Below, piece after piece: positions 51,616 through 61,304 of a stretch of DNA of 64,000 nucleotides. The DNA is from Xenorhabdus miraniensis (lineage in GTDB: Bacteria > Pseudomonadota > Gammaproteobacteria > Enterobacterales > Enterobacteriaceae): assembly GCF_002632615.1 (NCBI RefSeq), contig NZ_NITZ01000022.1, positions 16,046-80,045 on the forward strand, read 5' to 3'. The notes beneath the pieces are model-generated. The model was given only the letters and a program-made list of their open reading frames with translations. It had not been told where the DNA came from and searched no databases. A program made the translations under genes and the position numbers. Every line of letters begins with the position of its first letter. Within the stretch, counting starts at the first letter, position 1.

Positions 51616-53829
51616 ATGTCACTGCTCGATACCTTTGTACAGGTGTTTGAATTTGATACCCGACAGGCGGATGCGGCCTTTGATCAGTTTCGCCGCTCCA
51701 CCGATGACATGATCGCTGACATGAAAAAAGCCCAACAAGCCGCGGAAGCAGGCTCTGGCGGCTTTGGTCAGTTTGTGCAGGAACTGGCAGACTCCTTGCA
51801 GGAGATGTCAGGCGGCGGGGGCATCGATATTGATGTCGATTTGCACGAAAGCCAAGAAAAACTGACGTCAGTCCGGGAAAAAATCAGTGAACTGGAGGCA
51901 GCGCTCGCCACACTGGACAGCCAGCGCGAACAAACGAGCCTCGGCCTACAGGACAGTAGCACAACGGTCACCGAGCTGACGGCACAGTACGATCAGTTAC
52001 AGGGAGAACTGAACACCCTGAATGGCGAGCTGGGCAGTCTGACGGAAGCCGAGCAAAAGAATGCCAAAGCCAAAGAAGCGGTGAATGCCATTGTCGAGGC
52101 ATTGCAGGCGGATTACGCCAAATTTGTCGCAACCATGCGCACACAAGGCATTCAGGCCGCGATTGATGAAGCGAAAGCCCAGAATAACCTGCAACGGGCG
52201 TTGACCGATACTGAGGGCAAATATAAAGCGGCCGGAGAGTCAGTGGCTGGCTTTGCCACCAAAGCGCTCGGTGCCGTCGGCATTGTGATGAGTATCGGCG
52301 GGATTTTTGCCGATGCCGTGTCCCGTTCGCAGGAAATCGAGGCGCTGGATAAGCTGGGCAAAAAAATCGGCATCGCCACCGACGATGTGGATGCGTTCGG
52401 GGGTGCGATGGCAGAGCTGGGCGGCTCCCGTGATGCGGCGCAGGCTGATCTGGAAGCCATGTCTGTGGCCTTTGGCAACACCACCAATAAGATGGAACGT
52501 ATTCTTGCCACTGCCGATAAAGTCAAGGGAATGAAATTCGATAAGGCTAAAGCCACTCTTGCCGGTCTGGGCGTCTCGGATGAAAAAACCGTTGAACTGA
52601 TGATGAAAGGCCGTCAGGAGCTGGAGCGGGTGATGGGCATTCAGAAGGAATATTCCGGCATTACCAAGGAATCTATCGAAAAGTCTATCAAGTTCAATGC
52701 CGCCATGAACAAGTTCAATCAGTCTTCCGGTCTGCTGAAAAACAGCTTTCTGGAAATGGTGATCCCTATTCTTGCCAAAGGCATGGAGTGGCTTTCCGCT
52801 TTTATTGACTTCTGCAAGGACAACAAGACCCTCATTACTGGCTTCTTTATTGCCATCAGCATTGCGGTCGCGGCTTACTATGTGCCGCCCATGCTGGCCG
52901 CTGCAGCTGCCACATTAGCCGCCACCTGGCCGATTCTGGCGATTGCAGCCCTGATTGCACTGTTGGCCGCGGCCTTTGCTCTGGTCTATGACGACATCAT
53001 GAACTTTATTGAGGGCAATGATTCGATGATCGGGCGCATCATGGATAAGTACCCGATGGTCAAGAAAGTTATCATGATGCTGTGGGAAGCGTGGCAGGTG
53101 CTGTTTGGCTACCTCAAGGTGGCCGTGAAATTTGTCGCTGATATCGTGATTAGTGCCTTTAATTATATGGACCAGAAAATCACGGAATTTATCAACTGGC
53201 TGCTGGGGTCGGTGGCTTCCCTGACCGAATGGGGCGGTCAGTTCAGCGGCGTGTTCGATACCGTCTCGGATGCAGTGGTGGGCGCGTTTAAATGGATGTG
53301 GGAACAGGTGAAAAAAGTCATTGGCTGGATCAGCAACGGACTGGATGCCGTATCCAAAGGTATCAGCACAGTTAAAGGCTGGTTTGGATTTGGCAGTGAT
53401 AATGTCACCCTTGAGCAGAATATTGACCAGCAGGTGACGACAAAAGACGCCGAGCAATACCTTGATGTGCTGGCATCAAAACGCAGGAGCGCACAAGAGG
53501 CGGGCGTTGATACTGGTGAGCTGGATAAGGAGATCCGGCTATTGCGTCAGCAACTGGCGGACGGGAAAAATGCCGCTGACGTGGTGGCGGGCGTCGAGGC
53601 GGCCAATAAAAAACTCATGGCCGCGTCACAGAACCCGATGAATCCGGTGACCAGTCAGACTATCAGCAACCAGTCACACCAGACCAATGAGATCAACACG
53701 CAAATTGGGGAAGTTAATATTAAAACGGAAGCGACAGATGCGCAGGGCATTGCCAAGGACATGAAAGGCGAGCTGAATAACCAGCTGAAAGACTTAAGCC
53801 AGCAAACTGCCACGGGGGTAGCCAAATGA
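51616..53829 (+). CDS. tape measure protein
   Basis: The 737-residue protein has long N-terminal coiled coils (about residues 75 to 210), hydrophobic Gly/Ala-rich segments near 415 to 460 and further helices toward the end. It sets tail length and is ejected at infection. It is the longest structural gene and lies between chaperone and baseplate genes, as expected. Confidence 0.92.
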   Translation: MSLLDTFVQVFEFDTRQADAAFDQFRRSTDDMIADMKKAQQAAEAGSGGFGQFVQELADSLQEMSGGGGIDIDVDLHESQEKLTSVREKISELEAALATLDSQREQTSLGLQDSSTTVTELTAQYDQLQGELNTLNGELGSLTEAEQKNAKAKEAVNAIVEALQADYAKFVATMRTQGIQAAIDEAKAQNNLQRALTDTEGKYKAAGESVAGFATKALGAVGIVMSIGGIFADAVSRSQEIEALDKLGKKIGIATDDVDAFGGAMAELGGSRDAAQADLEAMSVAFGNTTNKMERILATADKVKGMKFDKAKATLAGLGVSDEKTVELMMKGRQELERVMGIQKEYSGITKESIEKSIKFNAAMNKFNQSSGLLKNSFLEMVIPILAKGMEWLSAFIDFCKDNKTLITGFFIAISIAVAAYYVPPMLAAAAATLAATWPILAIAALIALLAAAFALVYDDIMNFIEGNDSMIGRIMDKYPMVKKVIMMLWEAWQVLFGYLKVAVKFVADIVISAFNYMDQKITEFINWLLGSVASLTEWGGQFSGVFDTVSDAVVGAFKWMWEQVKKVIGWISNGLDAVSKGISTVKGWFGFGSDNVTLEQNIDQQVTTKDAEQYLDVLASKRRSAQEAGVDTGELDKEIRLLRQQLADGKNAADVVAGVEAANKKLMAASQNPMNPVTSQTISNQSHQTNEINTQIGEVNIKTEATDAQGIAKDMKGELNNQLKDLSQQTATGVAK

Positions 53830-54347
53830 TCACCGACGTCAAAATCTTTAATGTCAATACCTTCGCCACCTTGTTTGAAACGGCCAGCCCGATACAAATC
53901 AGTGTCCGGGATGAACATAAGGCAACCCAGTTTCAGGTTGAGAACGGCGAAACCCGCAGTGATCACATTGTGGTTGAGGCGGTGGAGATTGGTATGGAGG
54001 TGTTGCTGACCGGTGAACTGAAAAACAGCTTTGCCGCCATGCAACAAGCCTACGATACCCACCAATTGGTGGGTATCCAGACGCGGGTCAAAACCTACCA
54101 ACCGATGATACTGGTTAACTTTTACCACGATGAAGTGTCGGAGATGGCGGATGCAATCAAGCTGTCCCTGCGGTTCAGTGAATGGCGCACGGTCGAACCA
54201 GAATATGGCGAGTTGCCGCCGCGCCGAGTGGCGAAGAAATCCCAGTCCGGCACGGTCAATCGGGGTAATGTCCAGACCAAGGACGCGGGCGGGCGGAAAA
54301 AATCCGTTGCCGCCAAAATTATGGATGGCGAAAGCCTGTTCGGCTAA
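53826..54347 (+). CDS. Dit-like tail/baseplate protein
   Basis: The 173-residue protein overlaps the tape measure gene by 4 nt. It has a beta-rich body (VNTFATLFETASPIQISVRD) and a basic tail (GRKKSVAAKIMDG). It resembles the N-terminal domain of Dit-like baseplate proteins in related myophages, which join the tail tube to the hub. Confidence 0.72.
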   Translation: MITDVKIFNVNTFATLFETASPIQISVRDEHKATQFQVENGETRSDHIVVEAVEIGMEVLLTGELKNSFAAMQQAYDTHQLVGIQTRVKTYQPMILVNFYHDEVSEMADAIKLSLRFSEWRTVEPEYGELPPRRVAKKSQSGTVNRGNVQTKDAGGRKKSVAAKIMDGESLFG

Positions 54348-54364
54348 ATCATAGGAGGTCAATC

Positions 54365-54685
54365 ATGCGCGAAATTCCCTTGCGCGCTATTCCCAACCAG
54401 CGGCTGGCGGTGACATTGGACGATGTTAATTGGGTGATCACCCTCAAAGCCGCCAGAAACATGATGTTGTGTGATATCCAGCGTGATGAGGTGACGCTCA
54501 TTCAGGGCAGCCGCTTGGTGCCCAATGCCAGCCTGATCCCCTATGCCTATCTGAGTTCAGCCGGCAATTTTGCCCTGCTGACAGAAAATCACGAACTGCC
54601 CTGGTGGGAACAGTTCGAATCGACCCAAACGTTAATTTACTGGAACAACGATGATAGATCTGCGACGTATCCGGCTGGGGATTGA
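54365..54685 (+). CDS. baseplate plug protein
   Basis: The 106-residue protein starts MREIPLRAIPNQRLAVTLDD and contains LPWWEQFES near the end, as in the phage baseplate plug family. The plug fills the central opening of the baseplate. It overlaps the hub gene by 35 nt. Confidence 0.78.
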   Translation: MREIPLRAIPNQRLAVTLDDVNWVITLKAARNMMLCDIQRDEVTLIQGSRLVPNASLIPYAYLSSAGNFALLTENHELPWWEQFESTQTLIYWNNDDRSATYPAGD

Positions 54686-55466
54686 AGTCAGCGGGCGGCT
54701 CAATTGGTACGAAGGCATGCGTATCTCAGCCTCCGGCACCAAATACGCCAACCCTTTGCAAAATGAATGTACCGTTAATATTGATGGACTCAGCACCGAT
54801 ACCCGCGATTTTCTTCTGACCCAAACCAGCCCCTATACCAAAAGCAAACAACCGCGCCGCCTGATACTGGAGGCCGGTCGGGTGAATACCGGCCTGTTCC
54901 GGGTGTTTGTCGGTGATATCGTCAGTGCTGAAATTGCCGCGCCACCCGATGTGACCCTGACCCTGAAGGCCAAGACCGGGAACAGCCACAGCGGGGAGAT
55001 TGTCTCTTCCTCTGGCGGGGCGATGAAAAAACTGTCTGAGATTGCACAGGGCATTGCCAATGACTGCAAGGTGAAACTGGATTTTCAGGCCAGCGATAAA
55101 CACATTGCCAACTGGTATTACTGTGGCGCTGCACTGTCCCAAATTACCCGGTTGCAGGAATCCGGCGGGGTGAAAGCCTTTATTGATGATGAGGTGTTGT
55201 ATGTTAAAGACAGCAACCAGTCCCTGAAAAACCGCCTGCGCATACTGACTATGAAGTCCGGCATGGTCGGCATTCCCAAGGCCACCGAAAAGGGCTTAGA
55301 TGTCAGCTTCCTGATCGATGGCGAGTCCGTGCTGGGTGGTATGCTGCGGCTGGACAGCAAACTGAATAAATCCCTCAACGGCGATTACATTATCGAGCAA
55401 CTCAAGTTTGATATCGCCTCTCACGACGACGCTTTTTTCTATACCGCGACCTGTAAGCGAGCTTAA
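54651..55466 (+). CDS. baseplate hub protein
   Basis: The 271-residue beta-rich protein has an N-terminal RRIRLGIEVSGRLNWYEGMR and a final GDYIIEQLKFDIASHDDAFF, the layout of hub proteins of the gp27/P2-D type. It is followed by the spike gene. Confidence 0.8.
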   Translation: MIDLRRIRLGIEVSGRLNWYEGMRISASGTKYANPLQNECTVNIDGLSTDTRDFLLTQTSPYTKSKQPRRLILEAGRVNTGLFRVFVGDIVSAEIAAPPDVTLTLKAKTGNSHSGEIVSSSGGAMKKLSEIAQGIANDCKVKLDFQASDKHIANWYYCGAALSQITRLQESGGVKAFIDDEVLYVKDSNQSLKNRLRILTMKSGMVGIPKATEKGLDVSFLIDGESVLGGMLRLDSKLNKSLNGDYIIEQLKFDIASHDDAFFYTATCKRA

Positions 55467-55469
55467 ATC

Positions 55470-56162
55470 ATGAATCAACCAAACAGCGATATTGCCAGCG
55501 AAGGCAGCCTCGCCGGGCAGTTTATGGCGGCCTTTCGTAACCTGATGTTAAACGTGGAGGACATGCTGCCGGCGACGGTGGTGAGTTATGACGACCAGAC
55601 CAACCGGGCGGTGATCAAGCCACTGGTGATGATGGCCACCACCGACGGGCAAACTATTTCCCGCGCCCCGGTACATAACATTCCGGTGTTTCGTTTTGGT
55701 GGCGGCGGGTTCTTTGTGCGTGTGCCGCTCAAGCCCGGCGATTTTGGCTGGCTGAAAGCCAACGATCGCGATATCAGCCTGATATTCCAGCGCGGCGGAC
55801 AGGAAGACCAGCCCAACACAGCAAGGCTCCACTCGTTCAGCGATGCGATGTTTTTCCCCGACACCCTTAAGGGTTGGGTGATTGACGGCAGGAACTTAGA
55901 CGCACTGGTTATCCAGTCAATGGATGGCAGCGTTTGTCTTTCTCTTCACAGCAACAAGGCTGTACTGGACACGCCAAAATTCGAGATTAATGCGCCTGAA
56001 ATGATTTTCACAGGTAATGTCACCATCAATGGTAACCATGCCATCCACGGTAACAGTGATTCCAGCGGCGGCACAATGCGGCATAACGGGCGCAATATCG
56101 GCGATGACCATCAACACCGCGGTGTACGCACTGGCGACGGTAATACAGGAGTCCCACTATGA
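55470..56162 (+). CDS. Gp138-type membrane-puncturing baseplate spike
   Basis: The 230-residue protein has an OB-like N-terminal part (MLPATVVSYDDQTNRAVIKP), a beta-helical shaft (FEINAPEMIFTGNVTINGNH) and an apex with histidines (DDHQHRGVRTGDG) that can hold iron, as in Gp138 and gpV spikes. It pierces the outer membrane. Confidence 0.85.
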   Translation: MNQPNSDIASEGSLAGQFMAAFRNLMLNVEDMLPATVVSYDDQTNRAVIKPLVMMATTDGQTISRAPVHNIPVFRFGGGGFFVRVPLKPGDFGWLKANDRDISLIFQRGGQEDQPNTARLHSFSDAMFFPDTLKGWVIDGRNLDALVIQSMDGSVCLSLHSNKAVLDTPKFEINAPEMIFTGNVTINGNHAIHGNSDSSGGTMRHNGRNIGDDHQHRGVRTGDGNTGVPL

Positions 56163-56503
56163 TCACCTTTGCGGTGGATGAAAACAATGACCTGATGCTG
56201 GGTGATGACGGCAATCTGGCAATGGCTCGCAATGCCGAGGCGGTCAGTCACCTTTGCGTCCACTACGCTCGTGCTTTGCGTGGGGAGATGCTGCACAAAG
56301 TCGATAAGGGCATTCCGTACTGGAAAACAACTTTCGGGCGCAGTGCCGATATTCCGATGTTTGAAGCGGCGTTCCGTGAACGGATGCACGAGGTGGACGG
56401 GGTGGAAGAGGTGGTTTCGTTTCAGGCCGATATTGCGGATAACGAATTGCGTTACATCGCCGTGATCCGCTCAATTTACGGGAGTTTTACCCTCAATGGC
56501 TGA
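56159..56503 (+). CDS. gp25/gpW-like baseplate wedge protein
   Basis: The 114-residue protein contains NLAMARNAEAVSHLCVHYAR and MLHKVDKGIPYWKTTFG, the pattern of phage GPW/gp25-type wedge proteins (gp46-like). It links hub and wedge and overlaps both neighbours. Confidence 0.85.
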   Translation: MITFAVDENNDLMLGDDGNLAMARNAEAVSHLCVHYARALRGEMLHKVDKGIPYWKTTFGRSADIPMFEAAFRERMHEVDGVEEVVSFQADIADNELRYIAVIRSIYGSFTLNG

Positions 56504-57683
56504 TTATCACTACATTACCCGTCAGGGGGTGATTGTGCCGGACACGGCAGAATTGCGCCGCGATGTGGAAAACGACTTTTTTGCCGCGTTCGGGCAGGAC
56601 ATCGACCTGTCACCGGAAACCCCACAGGGTGTACTGGTGACGATGGAAACTGAGAACCGGGACGCGATGATACGTAACAATGCGGAGCTGGCCAACCAGA
56701 TTAACCCCGATATCGCGGGTGGGATTTTCCTTGATGCCATCTGGGCGCTGATGGGCGGCAGCCGTTTTGCGGCCACCCGTTCTTATCTGGCCAATGTCGA
56801 ATTCGGCGGCGTGCCTGAAACCATTATCCCCAAAGGGGCACAGGCGGAATCCGTCACCGGTGCATTGTTTGAAACCACCGGTACACTGATTATCGGTAAG
56901 GACGGTAAAACCACCGGGGATATGCGGGCGGTGCTGTTCGGCGCGATTGAGTGTAAGGCGGGACACCTTGAACGGGTCGCCAGTTCTGTACTGGGTTGGG
57001 AAACGGTCAATAATCCCACTCATGCGGTGGTGGGTCGTGAAGCAGAATCGGATATCAGCGCCCGGCGAAGACGTAAACAGACACTGGCCAAGAATACCGT
57101 CAGTGTGGGGGAGGCGATCACCTCTTCCCTGTACGAGCTGGAGGGTGTAAACTCGCTGTCGTTCCGTGAGAACTATGCACCCCAGATTGTCACTGTTGAT
57201 GGTATTAAGCTGCTGCCCCATAGCGTCTATGTCTGTGTGGAAGGGGGCGACCGCGACGAAATCGCCCGCGCCCTGCTGCGCACCAAAACCATCGGTGCCG
57301 CCTATAACGGGCAGGAAGTCGTTACTGTTACCGAGCGGGTGAGTGGTCAGGAGTATGAGATCCGTTTCGACCGCCCGACTGAAAAAGTGACGTTCTGCCG
57401 AGTGACGGTGAAAAGATCGACAATGGATGCGCAAAGCCTCATTCCGGCCGCTATTGAACAATGGGTACGAGGTGAGATTGACGGCGATGACGGGTTGATT
57501 GTCGGGCGTGAGGTCTCGCCGTTTGAGATAGCTGCGGCGATTAATGCCATTGAACCCCGGTTATTTATCACCAAAGTTGAGCTGTCATTGGATGGCAAGA
57601 CGTGGAAAGTGGACGTTATTCCCATCAAATTGAATGAAATCGCGCGGTTGCATCGCGGGTCGGTACAGGTGGTGATCGCATGA
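56496..57683 (+). CDS. baseplate J-like protein
   Basis: The 395-residue protein matches gpJ: GVIVPDTAELRRDVENDFF, IFLDAIWALMGGSRFAATRS and AESDISARRRRKQTLAKNTV. It forms the wedge arms of the baseplate. Confidence 0.9.
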   Translation: MADYHYITRQGVIVPDTAELRRDVENDFFAAFGQDIDLSPETPQGVLVTMETENRDAMIRNNAELANQINPDIAGGIFLDAIWALMGGSRFAATRSYLANVEFGGVPETIIPKGAQAESVTGALFETTGTLIIGKDGKTTGDMRAVLFGAIECKAGHLERVASSVLGWETVNNPTHAVVGREAESDISARRRRKQTLAKNTVSVGEAITSSLYELEGVNSLSFRENYAPQIVTVDGIKLLPHSVYVCVEGGDRDEIARALLRTKTIGAAYNGQEVVTVTERVSGQEYEIRFDRPTEKVTFCRVTVKRSTMDAQSLIPAAIEQWVRGEIDGDDGLIVGREVSPFEIAAAINAIEPRLFITKVELSLDGKTWKVDVIPIKLNEIARLHRGSVQVVIA

Positions 57684-58333
57684 AAATACAGACACTGGAT
57701 CTGCATTCTGACCTGTTGCGTGCCCTGCTCTGGCAATATGAGAACGCCGATAAACTGAAAACACTGGCGACCTGTAAGGCGGATTATTTTAACCGTCATT
57801 CAGTGGCGTTCTGGCATAACTGGTACCGCGACGTGTTCAATATCGACACCGCCAATGACTTCGGGCTGGCAGTCTGGGCGCGTATTCTGGATGTATCGCT
57901 GGGGATTGATGTTGCCCCCAGTGACAAGACCAAAATCGGTTTTGGCTTTGGTCAGAAGCGTAACTTCAGGGGGAATTTTCGGCGCAATGCTGATTATACC
58001 CTGATGCTGACCACCCACCAGAAACAGCTGATTATCCGCATGCGTTACTTTAACCTGACTCAAAGCCCAACCGTGGTTAACATCAACACCTTTCTGGAGC
58101 GCTTCTTCTGGCGCAATGACAGCAAGGTCTTTGTGCTTGATCCGCTCGACATGACCTACATGTATTACGTTTTCAACTTCAACCCTGATGAAAACTTAAG
58201 GGTATTACTGGAAAACTTTGACCTGATGCCGCGCCCCTCTGGCGTGGGCGTCAAATACCGTGTAGTCACCAAAAAAGCCTTTGGCTTCGGTAAAAAACAT
58301 ACCAACTACTTAAGCAGCAACTTCGGAGCTTAA
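57680..58333 (+). CDS. DUF2612 baseplate protein
   Basis: The 217-residue protein follows the J-like gene, in the place of gpI, and joins the fibre to the baseplate. It has LLRALLWQYENADKLKTLAT and ends KHTNYLSSNFGA. A related end (FGFGYSHANFFNSHFGA) is fused to another N-terminus at 59977, evidence of module duplication. Confidence 0.85.
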   Translation: MKIQTLDLHSDLLRALLWQYENADKLKTLATCKADYFNRHSVAFWHNWYRDVFNIDTANDFGLAVWARILDVSLGIDVAPSDKTKIGFGFGQKRNFRGNFRRNADYTLMLTTHQKQLIIRMRYFNLTQSPTVVNINTFLERFFWRNDSKVFVLDPLDMTYMYYVFNFNPDENLRVLLENFDLMPRPSGVGVKYRVVTKKAFGFGKKHTNYLSSNFGA

Positions 58334-58337
58334 ATTC

Positions 58338-59537
58338 ATGACAAAAACATTTAAAACCCCCTTTGCGGCGCAAGGGGACCGGGTTTCTATTCCTAATGAA
58401 GTGCAACCGGACGGTTCTGTCTCATATACGCAGGGGTACGGTTATGATTACGAGCGTGACCAGAATACCGATCCGGCCGCAAAGGATATCGAACGTGAGA
58501 AGATGAACGGAATTTTTCATGATATTACGGAAGCGGTAGGGGAAATACAGACGTTTGGGGTGGCGCAATGGTCATTAGAAGCGCAGCCTTACCCCCTGCG
58601 TTCAGTGGTCTACCACAACCAAAAACTCTGGCAATCCCGCATTGAAAATAACAAGGAAGAGCCAAAGACAAGTCATGCATGGGTGGAGTTAAAAGCCGAC
58701 CTGACGGCGGGGGATGTAGGGGCTTACAACAAAGAAGAAGCCAATCAGAGGTTTCAGCCACTAGGCAACTACACGCCAGCAGGGTACAGCTACAACAAGG
58801 AAGAGTCGGACACCCGTTTTCAGCCGAAAGGGAACTACCAACCGGCGGGGAATTATGCGTTGAAGGGGGATAGCTACATTAAGTCGGAAACTGATGATAA
58901 GTATCAACCGAGAGGGAACTATTTAGAATCAGGTTATAGCTACTCAAAGAACGAGAGCGACGGAAAGTACCAGCCGAGAGGCAATTATGCGCCTGCGGGT
59001 AGCTACGCTCCGAAAGGGGAAAGCTACACCAAACCGGAATCAGACCATCGGTATCAGTCAAAAGGAAGTTATGCTCCTGCTGGTAATTATGCTGTTCGCG
59101 GGGAAAGCTATACGAAACAGGAATCTGACGGTAGATATCAATCACGCGGGAACTACCAGCCCGCAGGGAATTATCAGCCAGCGGGGAATTATGCGGTTAG
59201 GGGGGAGTGTTATACTAAATCAGAGTCGGATAACCGTTATCAGATGCGAGGTACTGCTCAGCGATGGCGAAAAATTGGCGATTTTGGTGGTGCTTCTGCT
59301 GTTGCAGAAATAACATTGAATGAGAATTGCTTAGGTAAATATTTATTTGTTCAACGGCATGGTAGAGGGAATGGGACAATGACAGGGTTTCTAGTTCCTC
59401 CTATTGCAGGTATCCGTTTTTGTGTTCCTATGGGGGTTGAAGGTTCTTGGGATTTTATTGTTTCGCAGGATGGTAGGAGACTAGGTATGGTAGATAGTAC
59501 TTATGGAGCTGCATCTGGTGTTTATATAGTGGATTAA
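58338..59537 (+). CDS. tail fibre protein 1 with repeated shaft
   Basis: The 399-residue protein has a baseplate-binding N-terminus (MTKTFKTPFAAQGDRVSIPN), then about seven repeats of roughly 22 to 34 residues built on Y-x-K-x-E-S-D-x-R-Y-Q-x-R-G-N-Y. An unrelated receptor-binding tip of about 90 residues (RWRKIGDFGGASAVAEITLN onward) follows. The N-terminal 150 residues are nearly the same as in fibre 2. The repeats probably form a trimeric shaft. Confidence 0.88.
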   Translation: MTKTFKTPFAAQGDRVSIPNEVQPDGSVSYTQGYGYDYERDQNTDPAAKDIEREKMNGIFHDITEAVGEIQTFGVAQWSLEAQPYPLRSVVYHNQKLWQSRIENNKEEPKTSHAWVELKADLTAGDVGAYNKEEANQRFQPLGNYTPAGYSYNKEESDTRFQPKGNYQPAGNYALKGDSYIKSETDDKYQPRGNYLESGYSYSKNESDGKYQPRGNYAPAGSYAPKGESYTKPESDHRYQSKGSYAPAGNYAVRGESYTKQESDGRYQSRGNYQPAGNYQPAGNYAVRGECYTKSESDNRYQMRGTAQRWRKIGDFGGASAVAEITLNENCLGKYLFVQRHGRGNGTMTGFLVPPIAGIRFCVPMGVEGSWDFIVSQDGRRLGMVDSTYGAASGVYIVD

Positions 59538-59976
59538 CATATTCTTCTAAAGTGCTTGTTTAAGATTTTCGTAGAATAGTAGTGTTTTTTCCCCATAACT
59601 ATAGCCTAATCTATCTCAGATTCTGAGTCGGTACGACCTGAAAAATATCAACTCAGAGTCTAAATAGTTATTAAATTAATAATACTAGGATGAAAAACTT
59701 TAATTACTCTTAGCTGTATATGTTACTTACAAGTTTCATATGATGTTTCATTAATCTTTATTAAAAAAACAAATTTTATTAATGTTCTTCTTGGCATTCC
59801 GTGCCATGCTTTTGTTATAAAATGTAACGTAATAAATTCCTAAGCTATTCATTGTAATATGCCAAAATAGACTCTTCCGTATTGATAAACCTAATTTGAT
59901 GTTTAACAGGCGGAGACGTACCTACCGCCTTCATATTATTTAGCAATGTACTTTGTTGATTAAATGAGGGTTAGAT
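59538..59976. other. AT-rich gap between the two fibre cassettes
   Basis: No gene is seen. The stretch is very AT-rich, with a GGCGG/CCGCC hairpin near 59907 and a TATAAAAT box near 59815. It may carry a promoter for the second fibre cassette, perhaps brought in by recombination. Confidence 0.5.
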
Positions 59977-60153
59977 ATGAATACTCAAGCTAATAAACTG
60001 GATAAGACGACGGAAAAAGATAATGTGCTTCCTGATACTACAATCAGAGAAAAGCAACCTGTCACACTAAACCAAGCCGAAAACAGTGTCAGTAATATCT
60101 TTGGCTTTGGCTACTCACATGCCAACTTCTTTAACAGCCATTTCGGAGCTTAA
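59977..60153 (+). CDS. chimeric ORF ending like the DUF2612 baseplate protein
   Basis: The 58-residue reading behind GAGGG begins MNTQANKLDKTTEKDNVLPD, unlike other genes here. Its last 18 residues (FGFGYSHANFFNSHFGA) copy the DUF2612 protein end, and the spacing to the next fibre start is the same as for fibre 1. It looks like a remnant left when a second fibre cassette was inserted or duplicated. It may or may not be functional. Confidence 0.6.
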   Translation: MNTQANKLDKTTEKDNVLPDTTIREKQPVTLNQAENSVSNIFGFGYSHANFFNSHFGA

Positions 60154-60157
60154 TCCC

Positions 60158-61255
60158 ATGACAAAAACATTTAAAGTTCCTTTCGCAGCGCAAGGTGACC
60201 GGGTTTCTATTCCAGATGAAGCTCAGCCAAATGGTGTTGTCTCGTATGCTCAAGGTTACGGAGAGGCTTATGGCCGTGACCAAAACGAAGATCCCACTGC
60301 AAGGGATATTGAACGTGAAAAGATGAATGGCATTTTTCACGATATCACGGAAGCGGTAGGGGAGATGCAGACCTTTGGTGCAGCGCAATGGACAGCCGAG
60401 GCACAGCCTTACCCTCTGCGCGGGTTGGTTTACCATAAGCAAAAACTCTGGCAATCACGCATTGAGAATAACAAGGAAGAACCAAAAGCAGGCAATGCCT
60501 GGGTGGAGTTAAAAGCCGATCTGACTGCTGATGATGTGGGCGCTTATAGCAAAGAAGAGTCGAATGACCGCTTTCAGGCGAAGGGCAATTATGCTCCTGC
60601 TGGTGATTATGCAACAAATGCCTCGTTGAATGGGAAACTAGATAAATCAGCTATTGTGCAGACTACAGGACAAAGTGCTAATCAGATAATGAGTCAAAAA
60701 GCAGTCACTGATGCGCTGTCTAGTACGGTATCTATTAATACCTTGTATCCTATTGGTATAATTTTATGGTTTGCACAAAATAAGAATCCTAATCACTTAT
60801 TTCCCGGTACGACATGGAAATATATTGGCGAAAATAGGACAATTCGGTTAGCTGCTATCAATGGTTCAGATGTATTATCAACAGGTGGACGTGATTCTCT
60901 TTCATTAACTGAATCCCAGTTGCCAGCTCATGAGCACTCATTTAGTGCAACAACTAGTTCATTTGATTACGGAACAAAGAGTACGACAATTGAGGGGAAC
61001 CATACACATAGTTATACTACGCAATATTCAGACGGTGATTCGCAATCTAATCCTAATTTGTCTCGTTCTTATACGTGGGGGTATCCAGAAACCCACTCTG
61101 GGGCGATAGGATATAGTGGCGAACATTCACATATGGTTTACATTGGGGATCACTCACATACAATAAGTGGCATCACAGCAACCGCAGGGGCAAGCTCAGC
61201 AATAAATATTGCCAATGCCTATGTCATGTTGATGGGATGGTATCGAACAGCATAG
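60158..61255 (+). CDS. tail fibre protein 2 with Gp10-like tip
   Basis: The 365-residue protein shares the N-terminal 150 residues with fibre 1 (MTKTFKVPFAAQGDRVSIPD), has only one shaft repeat and then a different tip. The tip starts YPIGIILWFAQNKNPNHLFP and carries several His-x-His pairs (AHEHSF, GNHTHSY, GEHSHMV, GDHSHTI) that can bind metal, as in phage baseplate Gp10-like and short-fibre tips. The two fibres probably bind different receptors. Confidence 0.88.
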   Translation: MTKTFKVPFAAQGDRVSIPDEAQPNGVVSYAQGYGEAYGRDQNEDPTARDIEREKMNGIFHDITEAVGEMQTFGAAQWTAEAQPYPLRGLVYHKQKLWQSRIENNKEEPKAGNAWVELKADLTADDVGAYSKEESNDRFQAKGNYAPAGDYATNASLNGKLDKSAIVQTTGQSANQIMSQKAVTDALSSTVSINTLYPIGIILWFAQNKNPNHLFPGTTWKYIGENRTIRLAAINGSDVLSTGGRDSLSLTESQLPAHEHSFSATTSSFDYGTKSTTIEGNHTHSYTTQYSDGDSQSNPNLSRSYTWGYPETHSGAIGYSGEHSHMVYIGDHSHTISGITATAGASSAINIANAYVMLMGWYRTA

Positions 61256-61263
61256 TTGTTGAT

Positions 61264-61286
61264 GACCTTAGCTTTTCGCTAAGGTC
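61264..61286. terminator. terminator hairpin between fibre 2 and the glycosyltransferase genes
   Basis: GACCTTAGC pairs perfectly with GCTAAGGTC around TTTTC. It lies between the plus-strand fibre and the minus-strand genes and can act in both directions. A related sequence follows the intact GT25 gene near 62715. Confidence 0.7.
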
Positions 61287-61304
61287 TGACTTTCTAGTCA
61301 TGTT

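Noticed and set aside
49057..58333. Contractile apparatus as a tailocin or type VI secretion system
   Set aside because: Terminase, portal, protease and capsid genes lie directly upstream, so it is a full phage.
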